Shown here one piece after another: positions 57,966 to 64,000 of a stretch of 64,000 bases of DNA. Position 1 is the stretch's first letter. Each line of letters begins with the position of its first letter. The notes under the pieces are model-generated. The model searched no databases, was not told the origin of the DNA, and saw only the letters and a program-made list of their open reading frames with translations. Location: contig OZ244139.1 in the NCBI GenBank assembly GCA_965216205.1, positions 124,001-188,000 of the forward strand. The letters run 5' to 3'. The position numbers were made by a program, and so were the translations under genes. This DNA is from CADEDH01 sp965216205. Its GTDB lineage: Bacteria > Actinomycetota > Acidimicrobiia > Acidimicrobiales > SZUA-35.

Positions 57966-58493
57966 ATGGCTGACGATCTCATCAGCGGCTACGCCCAGGC
58001 GCTGCTCACGCTGGCCGACGCCGAGGGCAGCTCCGAGCGGTTCGAGAGCGAGCTGTCGCAGATCGCCCAGGCCGTCGGAGCTTCCGAGGAGCTCCGCACC
58101 ACCCTGGCCGATCAGGAGATCCCGGCCGCTCGCCGTCAGCAGATCGTCGAGGAGCTGTTCGGCGGCAAGGTCTCCCGGGTGACCGCCGCCGCAGCCTCGA
58201 TGGTCATCGGTGCCGGTCGAGGTGGTGACCTCGACCGGATCGCCCATCGGGTCCTGGAGCTCGGGGCGGCCCAACGGGGCCGGGCCCTGGCCGAGGTCCG
58301 GTCGGCCATTCCCCTCGACGACGATCAGCAGCAACGGCTGACCCAGGCGCTGCGGGAGCGGACCGGCAAGGACTTGGAGATTAAGGTTGTGATCGACCCC
58401 TCCGTCATGGGAGGGCTGGTGACCCAGATCGGGGATCAGATCATCGACGGGAGCGTCCGCAGCCGCCTCGGGCAGCTGCGCGAGGCGTTCTGA
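57966..58493 (+). CDS. atpH: ATP synthase F1 subunit delta
   Basis: A 175-residue stator subunit linking b to the alpha3-beta3 head. ISGYAQALLTLADAEG starts the domain and GLVTQIGDQIIDGSVRSRLGQLREAF is the family C-terminus. It starts 3 bp after atpF. Confidence 0.95.
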   Translation: MADDLISGYAQALLTLADAEGSSERFESELSQIAQAVGASEELRTTLADQEIPAARRQQIVEELFGGKVSRVTAAAASMVIGAGRGGDLDRIAHRVLELGAAQRGRALAEVRSAIPLDDDQQQRLTQALRERTGKDLEIKVVIDPSVMGGLVTQIGDQIIDGSVRSRLGQLREAF

Positions 58494-58535
58494 CCGTCAT
58501 TCGGAAGCACGTCCAGGAATTCCAGAAAGAGTCTC

Positions 58536-60158
58536 ATGTCTGACCTAACGATCGACACCTCCCAGATCAGCGAAGCGATTCGCCGGAATCTGGAGGGCTT
58601 CGAGCCGAAGATCTCGTCATCGAACGTCGGCGTCGTCGCCGAGGTCGGCGATGGCATCGCCCGCGTGAGTGGGCTCCCCAACGCGTCGGTGAACGAGATG
58701 CTCCGCTTCGCGGATGGCACGATCGGACTCGCGCTGAACCTCGACGAGGACACCATCGGTGCGGTGGTGCTCGGCGAGGTCGACGCGATCGAAGAGGGCC
58801 AGACGGTCGAGGCGACCGGCGAGATCCTCTCGGTCCCGGTCGGTGACGGTGTCATCGGGCGGGTCGTGAACATCCTCGGGGAGCCGGTCGACGGCAAGGG
58901 CCCGCTGAGCGGCGTCCAGCCTCGACGGATGGAGATCCAGGCGCCGGGTATCACCGGCCGCCAGCCGGTGCACGAGCCGCTCCAGACCGGTATCAAGGCG
59001 GTCGATTCGCTGATCCCGATCGGCCGTGGCCAGCGGGAGCTGATCATCGGCGACCGCAAGACGGGCAAGACCACCGTCGGTATCGACACGATCCTGGCCC
59101 AGAAGGGCCTCGGCGTGAAGTGCATCTACGTCGCCGTCGGTCAGAAGGGCTCCACCGTGGCCCAGACGGTTGCCCTGCTCGAGGAGCACGGTGCGATGGA
59201 CTACACGGTGGTGGTGGTGGCCCCAGCCTCCGACCCGGCACCGTTCAAGTTCCTCGCCCCCTACGCAGGCTGCGCGATGGGTCAGCACTGGATGGAGACC
59301 GGCGAGCACGCCCTCGCCGTCTACGACGATCTCTCGAAGCAGGCCGAGGCCTACCGTCAGGTGTCGCTGCTGCTCCGTCGCCCGCCCGGTCGCGAGGCCT
59401 ATCCCGGCGACGTCTTCTACCTCCACAGTCGGCTGCTCGAGCGGGCGGCCAAGCTGTCCGACGAGAACGGCGCCGGCTCGCTCACCGCCCTCCCGGTCAT
59501 CGAGACCAAGGCCGGCGACGTGTCCGCCTACATTCCGACCAACGTGATCTCGATCACCGACGGGCAGATCTTCCTCCAGGACGACATGTTCAAGTCCGGC
59601 ATCCGACCTGCGGTCGACGTGGGCATCTCGGTGTCCCGGGTGGGTTCAGCGGCCCAGATCAAGGCGATGAAGGGAGCGGTCGGCACGATGAAGTCCGACC
59701 TGCAGCAGTTCCGGGACCTGGCGGCGTTCGCCGCGTTCGGTTCCGACCTCGACGCCGTCTCCCAGGCCCAGCTCGACCGGGGCTACCGCCTCACCGAGCT
59801 CCTGAAGCAGGGCATCAACGCACCCATGCCGGTGGAGGAGCAGGTGGTGGCGCTGTACGCCGGCACCCGTGGCTACCTCGACGGGATCCCGGTCGATGAC
59901 GTGAACCGGTTCGAGAACGAGCTCCTCGAGTGGTTCCGGACCCGCCACGGTCATGTGCTGGATGCGATCCGCTCCACCGGCGAGGTTCCCGACGAGGAAT
60001 CGTTGGAGGCCGCGATCGGCGGTTTCGCCGACCAGTTCGTCCGGTCCGACGGGAGCGTCGGCGAGCCCGAGGCCGAGGAGCAGGGCGAGGCCACCTCCAC
60101 CATGGTCGACGCACCCCACACGCTGCCCGAAGAAGACGTGCAGCGGTCGGAGTCCTGA
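58536..60158 (+). CDS. atpA: ATP synthase F1 subunit alpha
   Basis: A 540-residue noncatalytic nucleotide-binding subunit. IIGDRKTGKTTVGID is the P-loop, and PAVDVGISVSRVGSAAQ the alpha/beta signature. The last 30 residues are acidic and disordered. ATG 58536 is used. Confidence 0.98.
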   Translation: MSDLTIDTSQISEAIRRNLEGFEPKISSSNVGVVAEVGDGIARVSGLPNASVNEMLRFADGTIGLALNLDEDTIGAVVLGEVDAIEEGQTVEATGEILSVPVGDGVIGRVVNILGEPVDGKGPLSGVQPRRMEIQAPGITGRQPVHEPLQTGIKAVDSLIPIGRGQRELIIGDRKTGKTTVGIDTILAQKGLGVKCIYVAVGQKGSTVAQTVALLEEHGAMDYTVVVVAPASDPAPFKFLAPYAGCAMGQHWMETGEHALAVYDDLSKQAEAYRQVSLLLRRPPGREAYPGDVFYLHSRLLERAAKLSDENGAGSLTALPVIETKAGDVSAYIPTNVISITDGQIFLQDDMFKSGIRPAVDVGISVSRVGSAAQIKAMKGAVGTMKSDLQQFRDLAAFAAFGSDLDAVSQAQLDRGYRLTELLKQGINAPMPVEEQVVALYAGTRGYLDGIPVDDVNRFENELLEWFRTRHGHVLDAIRSTGEVPDEESLEAAIGGFADQFVRSDGSVGEPEAEEQGEATSTMVDAPHTLPEEDVQRSES

Positions 60159-60162
60159 TCCC

Positions 60163-61122
60163 ATGCCGGGTGGCGCCGAACGCATCCTGCGGAGACGGAT
60201 CAACACCGTCTCGAACACGAAGAAGATCACCCGAGCGATGGAGCTCATCGCCGCCACCCGGGTGGCTCGAGCCCAGGACCGGGCACGGTCCGCCCGCCCC
60301 TACAGCGAGATGCTCACCGGCGTCATCGAGGACCTCGCAGCCGGCGGCGCCGAGGTCGACCACCCGCTGCTGCGGGAGGCGGAGAAGGTCGAGCGGGTCG
60401 CGTTCGTGATCTGCGCCGGCGACCGCGGTCTGGCCGGTGCCTACAACGCCGGCGTCGTGCGGATGGCGGAGCGGGAGATTCAGGCGGTGCGGTCCGAGGG
60501 CGGTGACTACCGCATCCTCGCGGTCGGTCGGAAGGTCAGCGACTACTTCCGGTTCCGGGGCTACAACATCGATACGAACTTCAGTGGGTTCACCGACAAT
60601 CCCACGTACGAGGACGCTCGCAACATCGCTCGGCGGGTTCGGGAGTTGTTCGACGGCGAGGAGGTCGACCAGGTCGATCTGCTCTACACCGAGTTCGTGA
60701 GCCTGGGAACCCAGCGGCCGGTCGTGCGCCGGTTCCTCCCCCTCGAGTCCACTGCGGTGATGGCGAGCTCGGGTGGCGGCGACCAGGGGGCGCTGGCCGG
60801 TTTCTCGTTCGAGCCTTCGGCCGAGGGTGTGCTCGAGGACCTGTTGCCCCGTTACGTGGAGGCCCGCCTGTTCACCGCCCTGCTCGACGCCGCGGCGTCG
60901 GAGCACGCGAACCGGCAGCGGGCGATGAAGGCCGCCACCGACAACGCGGAAGAACTGATCGTCAAGTTGTCCCGGGCGATGAACCGGGCCCGGCAGGAGT
61001 CGATCACCACCGAGATCATGGAGATCGTCGGCGGTGCCGAAGCGCTCGGCAGCGACAACGTCGACGTCGACAGATTGAAAGACCTCGTGTTGGCCGAATC
61101 GGACGACACACGCTCATCGTGA
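60163..61122 (+). CDS. atpG: ATP synthase F1 subunit gamma
   Basis: A 319-residue rotor shaft subunit. RRRINTVSNTKKITRAMELIAATRVARAQ is the N-terminal helix and MKAATDNAEELIVKLSRAMNRARQESITTEIMEIVGGAEAL the signature C-terminal helix. ATG 60163 lies 4 bp after atpA. Confidence 0.97.
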   Translation: MPGGAERILRRRINTVSNTKKITRAMELIAATRVARAQDRARSARPYSEMLTGVIEDLAAGGAEVDHPLLREAEKVERVAFVICAGDRGLAGAYNAGVVRMAEREIQAVRSEGGDYRILAVGRKVSDYFRFRGYNIDTNFSGFTDNPTYEDARNIARRVRELFDGEEVDQVDLLYTEFVSLGTQRPVVRRFLPLESTAVMASSGGGDQGALAGFSFEPSAEGVLEDLLPRYVEARLFTALLDAAASEHANRQRAMKAATDNAEELIVKLSRAMNRARQESITTEIMEIVGGAEALGSDNVDVDRLKDLVLAESDDTRSS

Positions 61123-61147
61123 CCGAAGCCCCAGGAGTACCCTCACC

Positions 61148-62605
61148 ATGACCACCACCGAACCCCAGCTCAAAGACGGCCGGATCGCTGCCATCGCCGG
61201 GCCCGTGGTCGACGCCGAGTTCCCCCCCGGTTCGGTCCCTGAGATCAACCAGGCGATCGAGTTCGACGTGGAGGTCGGCGACGAGACGGTCACCGTCATG
61301 GCCGAGGTGGCCCAGCAGCTCGGTGACCACCGGGTCCGGGCGGTCGCCCTGAAGCCGACCGACGGCCTCCGTCGGGGTCAGACGGTGCGGAACCTCGGTC
61401 GCGGTATCACCGTCCCCGTCGGTGACGTGACGCTCGGCCACATCTGGAACGTGATCGGTGAGCCGCTCGACGTGCCCGCAGACGAGCTCGACATCGATGA
61501 GCGGTGGGAGATCCACCGCCCGGCACCCGCCTTCGACACCCTCGAGCCCACCAAGCAGGTCCTCGAGACCGGGGTGAAAGTGCTCGACCTCCTCACCCCG
61601 TACCTCCAGGGCGGCAAGATCGGCCTGTTCGGCGGCGCCGGTGTCGGGAAGACCGTGCTCATCCAGGAGATGATCACCCGTGTCGCGTCCCAGCACGGTG
61701 GCGTGTCGGTGTTCGCTGGCGTCGGTGAGCGCACCCGTGAAGGCACCGACCTCTTCCTGGAGATGGGCGAGACCATGATGGGCTCGACCGACCAGTCCGT
61801 GCTGTCGAAGGCGGCGCTGGTGTTCGGCCAGATGGACGAGCCGCCCGGCGTCCGGCTGCGCGTGGCGCTGTCGGCACTCACGATGGCCGAGTACTTCCGC
61901 GATGTCCAGGGCCAGGACGTGCTCCTGTTCGTCGACAACATCTTCCGGTTCGTCCAGGCCGGGTCCGAGGTGTCCACGCTGCTCGGCCGCATGCCCTCCG
62001 CGGTGGGGTACCAGCCGACCCTGGCCGACGAGATGGGCGAGCTGCAGGAGCGGATCACCTCCACCGGCGGCCGCTCGATCACCTCGATGCAGGCCGTGTA
62101 CGTGCCGGCTGACGACTACACCGACCCGGCCCCGTTCACCACCTTCACCCACCTCGACGCCACCACCGAGCTCTCGCGTGACATCGCGGCGCTCGGCATC
62201 TACCCGGCGGTCGACCCGCTGGCCTCGACCTCCACCATCCTCGCCCCCGAGGTGGTCGGGGACCGCCACTACAACGTGGCCCGGCAGGTGCAGGAGATCC
62301 TCCAGCGGTTCAAGGAGCTGCAGGACATCATCGCCATTCTCGGTCTCGACGAGCTCTCAGAGGAGGACCGGATCACGGTCGACCGGGCCCGGAAGGTGCA
62401 GCGGTTCCTGTCCCAACCGATGATCGTGGCCGAGGTGTTCACCGGTCTTCCCGGTGTGTTCACCCCGGTGGAGGAGACCGTCGACTCGTTCGAGGCGCTG
62501 GTCACCGGTGAGCTCGACGACCTGCCCGAGCAGGCCTTCCTCAACGTCGGCGGGGCCGACGACGTGCGTGAGAAGGCCGAGCAGCTCCGGCGATCGGCTT
62601 CTTGA
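61148..62605 (+). CDS. atpD: ATP synthase F1 subunit beta
   Basis: A 485-residue catalytic subunit. GLFGGAGVGKTVLIQEMI is the P-loop, GERTREG has the catalytic glutamate region, and PAVDPLASTS is the alpha/beta signature. ATG 61148 follows AGGAG. Confidence 0.98.
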   Translation: MTTTEPQLKDGRIAAIAGPVVDAEFPPGSVPEINQAIEFDVEVGDETVTVMAEVAQQLGDHRVRAVALKPTDGLRRGQTVRNLGRGITVPVGDVTLGHIWNVIGEPLDVPADELDIDERWEIHRPAPAFDTLEPTKQVLETGVKVLDLLTPYLQGGKIGLFGGAGVGKTVLIQEMITRVASQHGGVSVFAGVGERTREGTDLFLEMGETMMGSTDQSVLSKAALVFGQMDEPPGVRLRVALSALTMAEYFRDVQGQDVLLFVDNIFRFVQAGSEVSTLLGRMPSAVGYQPTLADEMGELQERITSTGGRSITSMQAVYVPADDYTDPAPFTTFTHLDATTELSRDIAALGIYPAVDPLASTSTILAPEVVGDRHYNVARQVQEILQRFKELQDIIAILGLDELSEEDRITVDRARKVQRFLSQPMIVAEVFTGLPGVFTPVEETVDSFEALVTGELDDLPEQAFLNVGGADDVREKAEQLRRSAS

Positions 62606-63018
62606 TGGTGATGCAGGTCGAGTTCGTGTCGCCGGAGTCGACGCTCTACTCGGGCGTCGGCACCCAGGTGGTCGCTCGGACCCGCGGGGGTGGCGAGATC
62701 GCCTTCCTCACCGGGCACGAGCCGTTCATCGGCTCACTGCTCACCTGTGAGGTGCGGGTGACCGAGGAGGACGGCGACATCAAGCACTTCGCTGTTCGCG
62801 GTGGTTTCGTGTCGGTCAGCGGGACGATGGACGCCACGAAGGTGACGGTGCTGTCCGATGCCGCCCAGGCGGCCGACGAGATCGACCGGGCCCAGGCCGA
62901 GGCCGATCTCGCCGCCGCGCAGCAGGCGCTGGCTGGCAACGCCGATGACCCCTACGCACGCGACGATGTCCGCTGGGCCGAGGTCCGGTTGCAGGCGGTC
63001 GGCGCGACAGCGACCTAG
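62605..63018 (+). CDS. atpC: ATP synthase F1 subunit epsilon
   Basis: A 137-residue rotor subunit that can inhibit ATP hydrolysis. The beta-sandwich (EFVSPESTLYSG, FAVRGGFVSVSG) and C-terminal helix hairpin are complete. ATG 62605 overlaps the atpD stop (TGATG). Last gene of the operon. Confidence 0.95.
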   Translation: MVMQVEFVSPESTLYSGVGTQVVARTRGGGEIAFLTGHEPFIGSLLTCEVRVTEEDGDIKHFAVRGGFVSVSGTMDATKVTVLSDAAQAADEIDRAQAEADLAAAQQALAGNADDPYARDDVRWAEVRLQAVGATAT

Positions 63019-63025
63019 CACCCCG

Positions 63026-64000
63026 ATGGCATCCGAGAATCTGCGACCCGGTAGGAACCTGGCCCTCGAGCTGGTCAGGACCACCGAGGCGGCCGCCATC
63101 GCCGCTGCTGGGTGGAGTGGTCTCGGCGACAAGAACGCTGCTGATCAGGCCGCGGTCGATGCCATGCGGAGCGTGCTGTCGGGCGTCGAGATGGACGGCG
63201 TGGTCGTGATCGGGGAGGGCGAGAAGGACGAAGCCCCGATGCTCTACAACGGCGAGTCGGTGGGTACGGGCGATCAACCCCAGACCGACATCGCCGTCGA
63301 CCCGATCGATGGGACGACGCTGACCTCGCTGGGCCGGGGCGGTGCCATCGCGGTGATCGCGGTGGCTGCCAGGGGCACGATGCTGAATCCGGGATCGGCC
63401 GTCTACATGGAGAAGCTCGCGGTGGGGCCCGAAGGGGCGGGCATCGTCGACATCCGGCTCCCGGTCGACCGGAACCTCACCGCGCTGGCCAAGGCCAAGG
63501 GCAAGGCGGTGTCGGAGTTGACCGCGGTGGTGCTCGACCGGCCCCGTCACGACGAGCTCGTCGCCGAGATCCGGGCCTGTGGGGCCCGGATCAGGATGAT
63601 TCCCGACGGTGATGTGGCGGGGGCGATCGCCACCGCCTGGCCCGATTCGGGGGCGGACATCCTCTTCGGTATCGGGGGTACCCCCGAGGGGGTGATCAGC
63701 GCGGCAGCGCTCAAGGCGATGGGGGGCGACCTCCAGGGTCGCCTCTGGCCCCGCACCGACGAGGAGCGCCAGCTCCTGATCGACGAGAAGTTCGATCTCG
63801 ATCGGATCTACACCCTCGACGACCTCGTCTCGAGCGACGACTGCTTCTTCGCCGCCACGGGCATCACCAGCGGTGACCTCCTCCGGGGCGTGCAGGTCCG
63901 CTCGACCGGCACGTTCACCCAGTCACTGGTGATGCGCAGCCGATCGGGCACGGTGCGGCTCATCGAGACCATCCACCGCCAGGACAAGGTCGACGCCATC
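63026..64000 (+). CDS. glpX: Fructose-1,6-bisphosphatase class II (3' end beyond window)
   Basis: 325 codons are visible and the frame stays open at the right edge. GEGEKDEAPMLYNGE, VDPIDGTTLTS and GIGGTPEGVISAAAL carry the metal- and substrate-binding residues of the GlpX family, which hydrolyses fructose 1,6-bisphosphate in gluconeogenesis. ATG 63026 lies 7 bp after atpC and could be co-transcribed. Confidence 0.95.
   Translation, partial: MASENLRPGRNLALELVRTTEAAAIAAAGWSGLGDKNAADQAAVDAMRSVLSGVEMDGVVVIGEGEKDEAPMLYNGESVGTGDQPQTDIAVDPIDGTTLTSLGRGGAIAVIAVAARGTMLNPGSAVYMEKLAVGPEGAGIVDIRLPVDRNLTALAKAKGKAVSELTAVVLDRPRHDELVAEIRACGARIRMIPDGDVAGAIATAWPDSGADILFGIGGTPEGVISAAALKAMGGDLQGRLWPRTDEERQLLIDEKFDLDRIYTLDDLVSSDDCFFAATGITSGDLLRGVQVRSTGTFTQSLVMRSRSGTVRLIETIHRQDKVDAI

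Overview
The window is about 64 kb of high-GC, densely coding chromosomal DNA. Gene content points to an actinobacterium. It has the DUF3090 / SCO1664-type / histidine-phosphatase trio, DUF3618 and Holin-X membrane proteins, an FrhB-type (F420-linked) protein, a SigF-like partner-switching operon, GTG/TTG starts, and the order argS-lysA-hom-thrC-rho-rpmE-prfA-prmC-glyA-wecA-atp. The style suggests Acidimicrobiia (Ilumatobacter-like), but that placement is inference. I see no prophage, insertion sequence, CRISPR array or rRNA, and no gene-free stretch longer than 300 bases.

Layout. 0-8.3 kb holds assorted catabolic and repair enzymes: a D-threonine aldolase-like PLP enzyme, an AlkA-like glycosylase, a class V aminotransferase, a Baeyer-Villiger-type monooxygenase, an LLM flavin monooxygenase, a BON/OmpA-like envelope protein and OsmC. 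8.4-10.5 kb is an acyl-CoA pair. 10.6-16.7 kb holds the actinobacterial trio, a family 5 uracil-DNA glycosylase, an FrhB-like protein and an FHA/EssC-like protein without an ATPase domain. 16.9-30.2 kb is an exopolysaccharide locus: LytR-CpsA-Psr transferase, cysC-cysN-cysD sulfate activation, a Wzz protein fused to a degenerate BY-kinase, Wzy-like polymerase, GH26-like hydrolase, Wzx-like flippase, a phosphotransferase-like protein, PssD/PssE-like transferase subunits and a GT2 enzyme. 30.3-32.8 kb has a small lipoprotein, an HpaB-type monooxygenase and a P-loop kinase.

32.8-36.7 kb (minus strand) is a tightly overlapped stress operon: YihY - PP2C phosphatase - degenerate anti-sigma-like protein - SigF-type sigma factor - RsbW-like kinase - STAS antagonist, behind a good SigB/F-type promoter. 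36.8-38.4 kb is a three-gene membrane-stress cluster. 38.5-39.8 kb has a glutathione-synthetase-like ATP-grasp enzyme and tRNA-Arg(CCG). 40-45.8 kb is argS-lysA-hom-thrC, without thrB. 46-53.8 kb carries rho, type B L31, prfA, prmC, a cNMP-binding protein, rpiB and glyA. 53.8-63 kb is a wecA-like gene and the whole F0F1 ATP synthase operon (atpZ, I, B, E, F, H, A, G, D, C). glpX runs off the right edge.

The most unusual structural feature is a repeated motif of short perfect tandem repeats (12, 15, 28, 30 and 32 bp). They sit at gene starts, gene ends or inside disordered coding tracts, and several multiply start codons or create tiny Met-periodic ORFs that overlap flanking stop and start codons. 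In biological terms, the possible sulfated-exopolysaccharide locus and the six-gene partner-switching operon with a degenerate extra HATPase-like member are the best candidates for follow-up.
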